In this document: piece after piece, positions 27,601 through 36,968 of the stretch
Position numbering within the stretch: position 1 is the first letter of the stretch
Layout: the number at the start of each line of letters is the position of its first letter
Assembly: GCF_954871325.1 (NCBI RefSeq)
Contig: NC_088777.1
Location: 186,001-250,000, forward strand
Source: Gordionus sp. m RMFG-2023
Taxonomy: Eukaryota; Nematomorpha; Gordioida; Chordodea; Parachordodidae
Direction: 5' to 3'
DNA length: 64,000 bases
The notes under the pieces: generated by a model
What the model was told of the DNA's origin: nothing
Databases searched by the model: none
What the model saw: only the letters and a program-made list of their open reading frames with translations
Made by a program: the position numbers and the translations under genes

Positions 27601-29848
27601 TATGTACATATGAGAGTATTTTAGATTTGTTGGTAAATATGGGAAAATTTAAACAATAAGTTATTTAATCTTCCTATAAATTCTGATTGATTATAATTTG
27701 AGTGCAAATGATTAGTATAAAGATAAATGAAAATAAAACATTTAAATTAAACTTATAACCAAATTTCCATTGCTCTACGAGAAATGATAGATTTATTATT
27801 TTTCATTCAATTGAAATTTTAGCAGACAGAAAATAAATGTTGTTTATAAAAAAGAACTAAATAATATTAGAAAAAAATATATATTATAATTATAAAATCG
27901 TAAATTATATTCAAAAACAATTTTAAAAATTAAAATTTCCATGATTAACGGGCAATTTATGTTCAGGCCTAACCAAAATTTTGGGAAGGCCCATCAATCA
28001 GGCTTAATAATTTAAAATTTATACCCATTCGAGCAGTGACCCCCTTCTTCTTTCTTTCGTGTCACTCATAATTTCATGGCCCACACCCAATGCACATATC
28101 AAAATGTTAATTTTAATTGAATGTAATTAATAAATTTAAATTAAATTAATTTGTAAGCAGCAAATGATAAGTAATTAAGTGTTTTATAACAATAATGCTA
28201 GCATAAAAAATATGGTCCTATATAGAAATTTTTTTACTCATTGTTTGAGAAATCTAGGAATAAGTTGAGATTTTGCAAGTAATTAGTTGGCATATATCAG
28301 TCACCTATAAACTTATCTCAGGTTTAATTTTATCAAAATTTTCCTAAAATATTTGTAAATTATTTCTCAATGTGCATATTTAATTAAAGTAATAAACATA
28401 TTTTCTTATATAATAATGAGAAAATTCATCAATAAAAATTAAATATTTTAATAAATTCTCTTTTTAAAATAAATGAAGGAATGGCAAAAAAGGAATTGAA
28501 AATGCTGAAGCATAAGTAAAATGTGGAGCTAAAAATTTGATCTTTTGATCAAAAAATTAATGCTAATTGATATATTTTTTCATATTATTTCTATAATAAC
28601 TTGTTTTCCAATAAATATATCACAATTTTTATTTTAAACAAAAATAACAGCCAAATTTTCATTAAAAAATTTATTTTATTTAAAATTCTATAAAAAAATC
28701 CTAAAATTAATATTAAAAATATGTTCAGGTATTTCAGATTTTTCAGTTTAAATTACAAACAATCGAACAAAAATGTTGTAGAAGACCTTCTAAAGAATAT
28801 CTAGATATTGTTACAAATATAAGAAATTTTAAAAGATGGTAAAGATTTTAGCCAAAATATTATAACCTAAGCCTAAAAATTTAGCAAATAGATGTCCAAG
28901 CCTTTTCTGTCATCTATGAGCAAAATCTTTAAATTACCTTTGGATAAAATCTTTATATAACTTTTTTTTAAATTAGCTAAATCAAGATTCAAGACTGTTT
29001 AGTAAGAGATAAGTGAAAGTATAGAAAATGATATTGCACATATAAAATGTATAGTAACCTAGTAAAATTTTATTTTTACCATTAAATTTTTTTGGAAATT
29101 TGAAAAAATATATAAAAAAATACAAATTAAGCTTGATTTAAAAAAAAATATATGCTATTATTTTATTATAGAAAGCTTTTAGATCAAAATTTTGTTGCTT
29201 CTATCATTAATAATATATGCAATTGTACAATTAATAATTATTATAAATGAATCACATTAGTCATATTTTGTATAATTAATAACACAAAGTGACTATAACA
29301 AAATTTACAAAGAAATTAAAGGAAAAGAGAATAATACCTTTAACAATTCACAGGCCAAAACACATACTGATGTAGTTCCATCTCCTACTTCATTATCTTG
29401 AGTTTTTGCTATGTCTAAAACAAAATTAACAAGATTAAAATTTTAATATTGTTTTGTATTACCAACTAACACTTTGGCGGCAGGATTATCAACCCCTATT
29501 GATTTTAAAATTGTTGCACCATCATTAGTTATTTGAATATCTCCTATTCCACGCCCATCCATACCAGATGATTGTATAATTTTGTCCTTAAGTGTTAAAA
29601 TATATATCAAATTATTTTAAATACATACCATTCCTTTTGGTCCTAAAGTACTCTTAACCAAATCCCCAATGGCAATGGCACCAATAAAACTTGACTAGAA
29701 TTATATAACTTTATTAAAACTTATTCAAATTTTACCAATCGTGCATTCTCTCCTCTATCTTCTTCAGCTTCGTTTTTCAATAATTGAATAGGGTGCAAAG
29801 ATAAAGCCTAAAAAAAATACTAAATAAAATTAAGATAAAATTTACCAT
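12437..29848 (-). CDS. CCT2: CCT2: T-complex protein 1 subunit beta (TCP-1 beta), whole gene
   Basis: This encodes one subunit of the eight-membered TRiC/CCT chaperonin, the cytosolic ATP-driven double ring that folds actin, tubulin and other proteins. Fifteen coding exons joined at GT-AG sites total 1671 nt, giving 556 residues against about 535 in human CCT2. Landmarks in order: N-terminal [15 protein letters not shown] (43-47); TNDGATIL (67-74); GDGTTSV (99-105, nucleotide-binding Asp100); [12 protein letters not shown]; apical [10 protein letters not shown] and [40 protein letters not shown] (467-476); C-terminal [16 protein letters not shown] and [10 protein letters not shown]. Identity to animal CCT2 is high throughout. 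The extra length is mostly a 17-residue insertion near 406-424 plus four residues near 58-61. Introns 1-4 are 48 bp or less and intron 5 is 7676 bp. No premature stop or frameshift was found, so the gene looks functional. Confidence 0.95.
12850..12949 (-). CDS. CCT2: CCT2 exon 14
   Basis: Residues 467-499 plus one base: [33 protein letters not shown]. The acceptor follows a T-rich tract. Confidence 0.95.
13289..14199 (-). mobile_element. hAT element relic in CCT2 intron 13, with 8-bp TSD
   Basis: Ends CAGAGACCCAAACCG and CGGTTTGGATAACTG form an imperfect inverted repeat starting with CAG. They are flanked by the identical 8-bp duplication CTTTATTG (13281-13288 and 14200-14207), the hAT signature. 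Subterminal regions carry many GGTTCGG / CCGGTTTT motifs. Near 13700-13800 the minus strand reads [19 protein letters not shown] then SPYRYNLS, which fits the C-terminal dimerisation region of hAT transposases. The rest of the transposase is gone, so this is a deleted, non-autonomous copy. It also holds a perfect 90-bp tandem duplication. Confidence 0.88.
13471..13650. repeat. Perfect 90-bp tandem duplication inside the hAT relic
   Basis: 13471-13560 and 13561-13650 are identical base for base. No difference after duplication implies a very recent event, or an assembly duplication. Confidence 0.9.
14527..14630 (-). CDS. CCT2: CCT2 exon 13
   Basis: Residues 432-466: [20 protein letters not shown] and [15 protein letters not shown]. 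Confidence 0.95.
14783..14974 (-). CDS. CCT2: CCT2 exon 12 (carries the insertion)
   Basis: Residues 368-431. [20 protein letters not shown] and [15 protein letters not shown] match CCT2 well. The next stretch, [19 protein letters not shown], is about 17 residues longer than the human loop, and the match resumes at CGGG. Donor and acceptor are consensus and the flanking match is unbroken, so this is not an unspliced intron. Confidence 0.95.
15127..15237 (-). CDS. CCT2: CCT2 exon 11
   Basis: Residues 331-367: [20 protein letters not shown] and [17 protein letters not shown], the end of the apical domain. Confidence 0.95.
15375..15478 (-). CDS. CCT2: CCT2 exon 10
   Basis: Residues 296-330: [20 protein letters not shown] and [14 protein letters not shown]. 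Confidence 0.95.
15959..16187 (-). CDS. CCT2: CCT2 exon 9
   Basis: Residues 220-295, the largest exon and most of the apical domain: [46 protein letters not shown], and VFIN. Confidence 0.96.
16675..17015. mobile_element. hAT-like miniature element or fragment (CAGAGATCTGCA end)
   Basis: It starts CAGAGATCTGCA, close to the 12-bp end of the element at 11534. GC-rich blocks (GCCCGGCCC, GGGCCGGGTT) lie near one side, and GGGCCGG / TTCGGTCCGGG and GGGCAATCTAAACTG near the other. The right end is degraded and no target duplication was found. It lies in CCT2 intron 8. Confidence 0.5.
17180..18480. mobile_element. Inverted nest of hAT transposase relics in CCT2 intron 8
   Basis: On the plus strand 17440-18070 holds decayed transposase: [68 protein letters not shown] motif at 17219 and GGCATCCCTG ending at 18252 could be its termini, but the 8-bp flanks do not match. 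From 18253 an inverted copy of about 17180-17560 follows, including the [12 protein letters not shown] stretch corresponding to ERSTGETL and the CAAAGTCCATTATAATTTTG motif. Two opposed copies are therefore present, one disrupting or adjoining the other. Several stops and indels make both inactive. Confidence 0.7.
18699..18774 (-). CDS. CCT2: CCT2 exon 8
   Basis: Residues 195-219 plus one base: [16 protein letters not shown] and DSYLDDG. It is flanked by large introns full of hAT relics. Confidence 0.95.
19330..19418. mobile_element. hAT-like terminal fragment
   Basis: It ends in TGCAGATCTCTA (19407-19418), the inverted complement of the 16675 type of terminus, preceded by a GCCCATCCCAAACCCG block. 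CCT2 exon 8 lies between it and 16675, so these cannot be the two ends of one undisturbed element. Confidence 0.4.
19654..20180 (+). other. Weak open stretch in CCT2 intron 7, unidentified
   Basis: An open stretch of 72 codons ([17 protein letters not shown]...) is followed in another frame by [18 protein letters not shown]. Composition is more protein-like than neighbouring chance frames, suggesting decayed transposon coding sequence. I recognise no family. Confidence 0.2.
20432..20558 (-). CDS. CCT2: CCT2 exon 7
   Basis: Residues 152-194: [20 protein letters not shown] and the [17 protein letters not shown] helix, up to the start of the apical domain. Confidence 0.95.
21309..21482. mobile_element. 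Short repeat with inverted ends and 16-bp flanking direct repeats
   Basis: This 174-bp unit is flanked by identical 16-bp direct repeats AACACATCTATTTCGT (21293-21308 and 21483-21498). Inside, GGCCAACTCAATATTT near the left and AAATATTGAGTTGCC near the right form an inverted repeat. Related sequence (GCCATCTATGAGC then CAAAATC) recurs at about 28840 and 37850, and in reverse within 36969-37217. A 16-bp duplication is too long for hAT and closer to that left by LINE/SINE integration, so the class is unclear. Confidence 0.6.
21549..21661 (-). CDS. CCT2: CCT2 exon 6
   Basis: Residues 115-151 plus two bases of 152: [33 protein letters not shown]. It continues directly from exon 5 in the human alignment. 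Confidence 0.95.
23280..25790. mobile_element. Fold-back of two opposed hAT transposon copies
   Basis: The left arm (about 23280-24290) reads on the plus strand: [47 protein letters not shown], then [26 protein letters not shown]. The right arm (about 25790-24595) reads on the minus strand: [38 protein letters not shown], and again [16 protein letters not shown]. These are core parts of a RICESLEEPER-like hAT transposase. Outer flanks also match in inverse (GATTTGTCAC, TTAAGATGATTCCA and AAATGT pieces). The arms carry different stops and indels, so both are dead. A spacer of about 300 bp with its own decayed minus-strand sequence joins them. Confidence 0.8.
26669..26723. repeat. Hairpin in CCT2 intron 5
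   Basis: ACTAAATTGGTCAACTAAG (26669-26687) pairs with CTTAGTAGACCAATTTAGT (26705-26723) with one mismatch and a 17-nt loop. It may be the remains of a palindromic miniature element. Confidence 0.6.
26876..27450 (-). mobile_element. hAT relic, 3' part
   Basis: CAGGGCTGGCAAA at 26876 looks like a hAT terminus. Minus-strand sequence upstream of it includes [20 protein letters not shown], resembling the L..F...T..LS.D stretch of hAT transposases, then [14 protein letters not shown]. The 5' end is not visible and the reading is broken. Confidence 0.5.
28835..28990. repeat. Dispersed repeat copy (related to 21309-21482)
   Basis: TTAGCCAAAATATTATAACC, then TTTAGCAAATAGATGTCC and TCATCTATGAGCAAAATC, follow the same order as the core of 21309-21482. 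The ends are eroded. Confidence 0.5.
29338..29414 (-). CDS. CCT2: CCT2 exon 5
   Basis: Residues 89-114, including [21 protein letters not shown] with the conserved GDGTT ATP-site motif. The 7.7-kb transposon-filled intron follows. Confidence 0.96.
29463..29586 (-). CDS. CCT2: CCT2 exon 4
   Basis: Residues 48-88 and the first base of 89: DKIIQSSG, a four-residue-longer loop ([11 protein letters not shown]), TNDGATILK and [11 protein letters not shown] 48-bp intron follows. Confidence 0.95.
29629..29694 (-). CDS. CCT2: CCT2 exon 3
   Basis: Residues 26-47, [12 protein letters not shown] to GPKGM, the first equatorial helix and the start of the nucleotide loop. A 42-bp intron follows. Confidence 0.95.
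29736..29807 (-). CDS. CCT2: CCT2 exon 2
   Basis: Residues 2-25, [10 protein letters not shown] to GENARL, matching the N-terminal strand and first helix of CCT2. A 41-bp intron follows. Confidence 0.93.
29846..29848 (-). CDS. CCT2: CCT2 coding exon 1 (start codon only)
   Basis: The ATG is immediately followed by the donor GTAAAT, so this exon contributes only Met1. Translation resumes after a 38-bp intron. The 5' UTR lies above 29848 and its start is unknown. An ATG ending exactly at the donor, in phase with the MALSL start of exon 2, is the reason for this choice. Confidence 0.75.
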
Positions 29849-31315
29849 TTTGTTTAAAATAGGGAAAGCGTGATATAAGTTAATATTTCCACGAGGTTAG
29901 ACTTCTATGAATTGACTGGAATGAGGCATATTGTAATATTTAAAATGAATTAAATAAATTTATGAAAATATTTTAATTTATATACATGAAATTTAATCTC
30001 TAAAAAAACATACTTTTACCATACAAGTATTAAAATACGAATCATTTTTGTATAAAAGAATATTCCAATAATTATAAGAAATATTTATGTTCAGTATCCC
30101 GGCAAAAACATATGAATTAGAGAAACGTATTAACGATAGAAAGAGAATGTTAAGGATAATATCTCGGTCATCATAGGAAGACAAGATATAAAGTATAAAA
30201 ATATTAGGATCTAAAAGTATTATCCATGAAAGTAAAGAACATGGCATATAGATTAAGGTGTTATAATATTACAATGAGAAGGCCTTAAATGATTACTCAA
30301 AACGCATATTTAATTTAGGCATGAGAATTATATAAGCAGCTATGCCAAGAATATTAACGCGGAAACAACTACACAGAGGTAGACATAAACTTATAATAAA
30401 TGAGATGTTTTGTCCAAACAATAAAAAATGGATAGTGATGAAAGTGTTTACCAACTAATTGATAAAAGCTAAATACTAAAAAAGTGAAATAAATAATCTT
30501 CAGGATATAAATCTGATTCTCATTATTCAATTTCAAATGATAATGAAGCTTTCTAATTCATTGATATTTCATGAATTTTAAATATATAACTATAATAAAT
30601 GCTTTATGTTATTTAATCAAAAATTAATATCGATGATATATATTTATTAATATTATCGATTTTCCCTACAAATGTATTATAGTTATTCAAATGATATATT
30701 AAAATTTGAAAAAGATAATTATTTTGTTTGTAATTTTCATTTTTACTTAAGTTTTCCTTTTTCTATTTTTTATTTTTTCCCTTTTTCCTATGAATCCTTG
30801 GACATTTTTTACCCACATAAATTATGCCAATTTTAACCTGAGATTCAGTTATATGTTTAATATTATCGACTCAAGTCCTAGACTTAGATTCCTTATTTAA
30901 TCAAGCGTTATAAATGCTTCCTATGTCAAAAGATATGGGATATAATTTTTAATTTTATCATTGCAAAATAAATTTTAACTATTTTGTTACTATCGAGATA
31001 AAAAATAATTGAATGTTCGACAAGTTAGAAAATAATTGTTCTGCAGGTAAAAAAAAAATTTTTTAATAAAAATTAAATTCTTATATTTTATAAAATCCTC
31101 ATTTTATAAAATACGAATTGAGTAGAAAAATTGGTTAGGTTCTAAAAAAAATATTTGAAAATAAGTTTAGTCAATGACCCAAAACAACTAAGCCAAACCC
31201 TTCAATACTACAATCAGATACTGGAATTACTCATAAGAAATAATAATTATAAGGAGGAAGATTTAATTTTAATATAAACTCCCTATATTAAAAAGGACTA
31301 TCTAAAACTCATTAT
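29849..31315. other. CCT2 upstream region; no other gene seen
   Basis: This should contain the CCT2 5' UTR and promoter. I could not assign a TATA box or start site because TATA-like strings are everywhere. No divergent gene was found; the frame at 29993-30247 has no recognisable similarity. Confidence 0.5.
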
Positions 31316-31567
31316 AATGGACGATGACGTTCATATAACTCAAATCTAAAATAATATTAGAGGTTACTAATTTTTTCTCGCTTCACTATTATATCCAATG
31401 TTCATACCCGGGCATTGTTTAAAAGAATTAGCCTCTCGGTCTCGTGGTTTCATGTGTTATCACATATTAAAATCCGGGAAACCTTAATGATTCGCTTATT
31501 GCAATTTAACTAATAAGACTTCAAATAAACAATTTTTTTTACATTCGTTGGAAGAAATTGATTGTTG
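31316..31567. repeat. Dispersed repeat, copy 1 (pair with 48267-48534)
   Basis: Shared landmarks in order are GATGACGTTCAT, AGAGGTTACTAATTTTTTC, TTAAAATCCGGGAAACCTTA, CTTCAAATAAAC and TTTACATTCGTTGGA with GAAATTGATTG. It lies just beyond the 3' side of the gypsy fossil. A solo LTR or a SINE are both possible. Confidence 0.65.
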
Positions 31568-32059
31568 GACTGTTGATAGAGCATTTTAATGTAACAAAAA
31601 AAAAGTAATAAGTTATCAATTTTGAAAATGTAACATTTTCCTTCTTCTAAAAGGCCTTCCCATAATTTCATCTAATGGATAGTTTGTTGTTCAAGTAGTT
31701 TATCGTTTTGGTTTTTCAATGTTGCATAAGTCACTAATCGTTGGCCCAAATTGTTGGTTTGTTCTTTTTTGAAATCGTGAGCTTGATATTCATATCGAAT
31801 ATTGTCTTCATAAATCGTGATTTTGTCATATAGCTTGCTTGGTAGTACTCAGTTGTTATTATTATCATTTTCAAAATTGTTATTATCATCAGTAAGTAAT
31901 AAGAAATAATAGTTCATCATATTGGATATAAGAATAAACGAAGAATGATAAATCAATAAAATTGTTATATAATATTTTCAGCGTTTTAATTTTTTGCGTT
32001 TTAGTGTAAGCGTTTTGATATTTAATTTACTTTATGCATTTTAGTATTTATTTTATATT

Positions 32060-33445
32060 TTAAGTTATGTAGTCTTTTAGATAAACAGGTTTTTGTTTAA
32101 TTCGCACAGGTCTAGAAATAGGTGTTATATCGTTATTATCAGTAATTTTTATATTTTTGTCCACACTTCCCTCCTTAAAAGAATCCTTAGAGTCATAGTT
32201 AACAATTTTAAAACAGTTTCTAATTCTTATTTGATCTAAATATCTTCTCAAAATACCTTTCTCAGTCTTAATTTGGAACATCATATCACTTTCTTTATAT
32301 GTGATCATACCTTTGCACCATTTATCATCACCTTGTACTTTGTACCAAACAAAATCTCCTACGTTAAAGGTTCTATTACGTGGCAAAGTAACGTTTATTT
32401 TATTCTCCTTCTCCTCCAACGGTTTTAATAAGTCTTTAATTCTAATATCTCGATTAAACATTCTCTAAGATGGTGTAACTCCTGTAGTAGGATTACGCGT
32501 ATTTCTGTAATTAAATAAAAATTTGCCAAGTGCAATATCTAGGTCCATTTTAATATTCCTTTTCATATGTGTTTTAAACGTTCTCACCATACGTTGTACC
32601 TGGCCATTGGATTGCTGGTGATACGCAGATGTGAGCACATGTTTGATACCGAAATTGTTGCAAAATTTTTCAAAATCGTTACTCGTAAAATTAGTACCAT
32701 TATCAGTAACTATAGTTTCAGGTATTCCATATAGCGAAATAGTTTTAAAGATTTCTTTTAAAGTCACATCAGTCGTAATATTTTTAACAGGAATAATAAT
32801 TGGAAATTTACTGTAGGCATCGACTATTATCAACCAATTTTTTGTAAAGAACGGACCCGCATAATCTATGTGTATCCTTTCAAACGGTTTGGTTGCCGAA
32901 ACCCATGGTTTTTGTATCTTTATAGGATTATCATGATATATGTTACAATCATCACAACTTTTCACTTCCATAACTATATCATTTATACCAGGCCACCACA
33001 TGTAATCTTTGGCTAAGTATTTGATTTTTCCTGCTCCCAAGTGACCTTCATGTAATGACTGTAGTATATTTTTTCTCATAGAAGACGGAATTATGATTCT
33101 GTTGCTTTTGTAAAGACAATCCATAATTATACTTAATTCCATTTCAATGTTTTTATAAATATTATTCATTATAGACCTGTTGTTTTTAATATCATTTATG
33201 ACTTGTTTTAATTCCATAGCTTTCAAAGTTTCATCACGAATTTGATTAAAATTAATAGGTAAATCCCCATATTCATTTATTATAGTGATATTTTCAATAG
33301 TTTTATCATGACATTCTTGTGGTAATCTCGAGAGACAATCAGGAACAACATTATATTTACGGGCTTTATACTTTATATTAAAATCATATCCTCCTAATGT
33401 AATATTCCACTTCTGGAGTCTTAAGGACATGGTGCTATTATCCAT
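32060..33445 (-). pseudogene. Gypsy fossil: integrase and C-terminal part
   Basis: Part of the Ty3/gypsy fossil. It holds the zinc-binding HHCC region (HEGHLGAGK to CDDC), an integrase core with HIDYAGPF, VTDNGTNF and YHQQSNGQ motifs, and a basic C-terminal portion ending near 32060. Confidence 0.88.
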
Positions 33446-33512
33446 ATGACCCTTGGTAAAGATGTGAACTAGAGGTTTATGTGGTCAGTAATAATTGTAA
33501 ATTTCGTGCCGA

Positions 33513-34661
33513 TTAAGTATTCCTGGACCTCCTTATAGCGAACATAATAGCGAGAGCCTCACGCTCAATATTGGTATAGTTCATTTCGGATTTTAATAAA
33601 GTTCTTGACGCGAAAGCTATAGGTTTTTCTTTACCATCTTTTTCAGTATGAAATAGTACAGCTCCTAAACCACATTTCGATGCGTCAGTGGCTATCCCTA
33701 TAGGTAATTCAGGGTTAAAATATGTCAAAGCAGGTGGAAGACTAATCAACTTCTTAAGATCATTAAAAATTTTAGAGTGTTCTAGGTTCCAAGCCCATTT
33801 TTCTTTGTTGACAATCTTATATAGAGGATCGGCAATTTCAGCAAAATTGTTCAAAAATTTACTATAGTAGCCAGCCATTCCCAGAAATGTTGATAATTCA
33901 GCAGCTGATTTTGGTTCTGGCATATTAATTATTGCTTCAATTTTGTCGTGATTAGCATGAATCCCCTTAGCGTCAATATCATGACCCAGGAACCTCACTT
34001 TGTTTTTAAAGAACACACTTTTATTGAAGTTAGGTATCAGCCCAAACGATGATATTCTATCAAACACTTTTTTTATGTTATTAAGGTGGGCTTCATCGTT
34101 TTTTCCAGTTATTCATCAATATAAAATATGACGTCATCCATATCACCGAAGATTTGATCCATGATTTGGAAAAATTGCAGATGAGGTCTTAAGCCCAAAA
34201 GGAAGTCTAGTAAATTGGTAATATCCCTTGTGCGTAGATATAGTTAAACAATTTCTGCAACTTTTATCAATTGGTATCTGTAAGAAAGCATTTTTAAAGT
34301 CAATCTTTGTAAATTTCTATCCTTCTGAAAGTTTAGATATAAGATCATTGATTCGTGGTAGAGGGTATCTGAAATCTTCTAGAGCTGGGTTTACAGTGTC
34401 CTTAAAATCAGCACAAAGCCTAATGCTCCAATCATCTTTGTAGACAGCGGTAACAGGACTTGCCCAACAGACATCATTCACCGGTTCAATAATTTTATCA
34501 TGTATCCATTTTTTAAGTTCATTGCTAATAAGATCAATTTTTGAATAAGAAATACGTCTAGGTGGTATAATTTTAGGTTGGGCATCTCTTCTTAAATGTA
34601 ACTTGACACTTGCTTTGTTGATTGGCCCATTAGTCAATTTGGATTCACACTCTATAATCAA
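33513..34661 (-). pseudogene. Gypsy fossil: reverse transcriptase and RNase H part
   Basis: Part of the Ty3/gypsy fossil. RT landmarks include RLCADFKDTVNPAL and RYPLPRINDL; FLGHDIDAKG, FLGMAGYYSKF and the RNase H start ATDASKCGLGAVLF follow. Confidence 0.88.
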
Positions 34662-34846
34662 TTTTTTTTATTTCATCTTCGTTATTAGTGTAACATTTGC
34701 TATAAATTTATTTAAAATATTTTTGAAAGCATTGATCCATGTACGTCCCAACAAGGCATTTTTACTTGATTCGACGACTACCGCTTGTAAGTATTTTGAG
34801 ATACCTTCATAAGTCACTTTAACATGAGTGATGCCGATGATCTTGA

Positions 34847-36107
34847 TTAAATATCCGTCATAAGCGGTAAGTTGTAATTCGGATTTTTAACATCTCTAAT
34901 ACCAAGTTTTTTAGCCAGACCAAGAGGTATAATAGTATATTTGGAGCCTGTATCGACTTGCATACATGTGACAATGTCGTTCACTTTTAAAGTAGTCATA
35001 AATGCATTATCTTTGCCATTGAGCCTGTCACCAGATAAGTTGTTAACATTGAAATCATTATCATCTTTGTTCTTTGTAGAGTCAACTTTCTCTTCAATAA
35101 TTTCTTCAATATTCATATTATAATCATTGTTATATTGTATTCGCTTTCTGTTATTGTTGTCGCCATCTCTATAATTATTTGAGTTGTTGTTATTTTGTAT
35201 TTGCTTTCTCTGATTATTATCACCACATCTATAATTATTTGAATTGTTGTAATAAGATTGGTAACTGTTACGATTTCCGTCACCGTATTGGATTTGTTTT
35301 CTTAGATTATTATCCTGCCACGTATTATTTCTACCATAATTAGATTGATTATTATTGTTATAGCGATAGTTATTGTAGTTATAGTTGTTATAATTATCGT
35401 GGTATCTCGAATTATTATTACCGTAATTCCTGTCATTGTATGTAAAATTGTCCATTTTTATTTCTATTATCATAATTATTTTTAAAATTATTTCTAAAAT
35501 TATTTCTAAAATTATTTCTAAAATTATTTCTAAAATTATTATCAGGTCTAAAATAATTATTGTTGTCGTTTCTATTTTTAATGTAAAAGTTTTTATCTTT
35601 ATCGGACTTTTTGTCGTTATTCATATAACTTATATTATCAACATCTGACTTATCGCTAATGCTGTCTAACTTAACTCCCAAATCGACCATCTCATTTAAA
35701 GTTAAATTAATATTTTTACAAAATTTATATTTTATCTTATCATTTAAGGTAGATGTACGTAATTTTTCTTTTAATCTACTGTCGTCCAAAAATTTACATT
35801 TTTTATGCAGTTTCGATACTCTAATGTACCACAGCATATTATTAATTAAAGTGTTTTTATCTAACGCTGGTAAAAGGTAAGTTAACTTTTTAGTCACAAT
35901 TTTAAGATCTAGAATGTCAGTATCAGAACAAATTGATTTAAAATGGTCAAAAACCTCGTATGATAAATTATTAAGTAACGTAATTATTTTAATGGAGTCC
36001 GATAATGTACTGATCGAAAAATAACTTAATATTCTATCTAAATAAATCTCAGTAAGTGGTCCAACTAATTTAGGAATCTTATATATAAACTCTGGTTTTA
36101 TTTCCAC
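34847..36107 (-). pseudogene. Gypsy fossil: gag, Asn-rich tail and protease part
   Basis: Part of the Ty3/gypsy fossil. A gag-like first portion of about 150 residues is followed by repeats of NNFRN and long Asn/Tyr/Arg-rich tracts in place of a clear CCHC knuckle, then a protease with DTGSKYTIIPL. The low-complexity tract is unusually long for a gypsy gag. Confidence 0.8.
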
Positions 36108-36187
36108 ATTTTATTAGTAATTCATATATATATTGGAAATTATAACATTTTATATTTTAACATTTTAAATTTTGACAAACATACAAT

Positions 36188-36400
36188 TTAATTTGATGAA
36201 TTCTGAGTCATTGTACACGAATGTTTGCCATCTAATAACTCAAAACAATATATCATGTCTTTGAGGTTTACAAACTCAAATAAAACATCATCGGTACCCC
36301 GTATTTTAGAGTAGTTTACATCGCAGTTATAAGTTAAATCAAACAAAATATCATAAATGGAAATTTCATAGGGAATGCTTATTAATTTGAAAGCAAACAT
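36188..36400 (-). other. Small open frame upstream of the gypsy gag
   Basis: Seventy codons from ATG to stop lie just upstream of the gag fossil on the same strand (MFAFKLISIPYEIS to TQNSSN). It may be a leader frame of the element. I recognise no domain. Confidence 0.35.
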
Positions 36401-36968
36401 GATGAAAATAATATCGAAATAATTTTACCTTTTTTTTATCCTTCTTTTATAGAAATTATTTGTACCGTTTCATAATTTTTTTTATTAATCATATTTACAG
36501 AGGGGAAAAAATTTTTATTTTTAAAAAAAATTTCCATAAGGCGAGTTTTTTTGCCAAACATGGAGCACCATGAAGAGAATCATGATAAACGTGCAAGTAA
36601 GTAAAAATATATTTTATTATTATTAACTTCTTTTTCTCATACTATATATATATTCTCTAAAAATATAAATTAGAATATATATAAAAACAAAAAGTAAGGT
36701 TACGAAAAATAAAAAGTAATATAAGTAAGGTTACAAAAATTAGATCAAAAATATTAAAAACAAAAAGTACTAAGTTATCAATTTTGAATGTAACAAAAAC
36801 AAAAAGTAATAAGTTATCAATTTTGAATGTAACAAAAACAAAAAGTAATAAGTTATCAATTTCGAATATGTAACATGAATGAAAAGTTCTTTAATTTTAC
36901 TTAAAATTAGCCTTTTCTGCACTTGATATTTTCCTATTTACATATAAAATTATTTTTGCCTGCATAAG

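Larger units (their letters stand above)
21662..29337. other. CCT2 intron 5 (7.7 kb)
   Basis: The largest intron of the gene, beginning GTATTA and ending TTATTAG on the minus strand. It contains the hAT fold-back (23280-25790), a hairpin (26669-26723), a further hAT relic (26876-27450), a degraded GC-rich miniature-like patch near 27950-28060 and a dispersed repeat near 28840. The remaining sequence is featureless AT-rich DNA. Confidence 0.85.
31980..36400 (-). mobile_element. Ty3/gypsy LTR-retrotransposon fossil
   Basis: On the minus strand the order is gag with a long Asn-rich nucleocapsid-like tail, aspartic protease (DTGSKYTIIPL), reverse transcriptase, RNase H, and integrase with its C-terminal region. 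That is the Ty3/gypsy order. It is broken, with several breaks, but most parts are long and readable, so it is of moderate age. I could not define matching LTRs. A recurring motif (AGTAATAAGTTATCAATTTT) occurs once near 31605 and three times at 36765-36860 and may mark the LTR regions. The stretch 31980-32045, with GCGTTTTA motifs, resembles 58130-58400 in the other LTR element, suggesting a shared lineage. Confidence 0.88.

Noticed and set aside
29901-29922. Heat-shock-element-like TTC/GAA modules upstream of CCT2
   Set aside because: TTC and GAA are separated by three bases, not the two of a canonical element, and the next module is imperfect.
35436-35880. Plus-strand frames over the gypsy gag
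   Set aside because: Antisense shadows of the Asn-rich tract.
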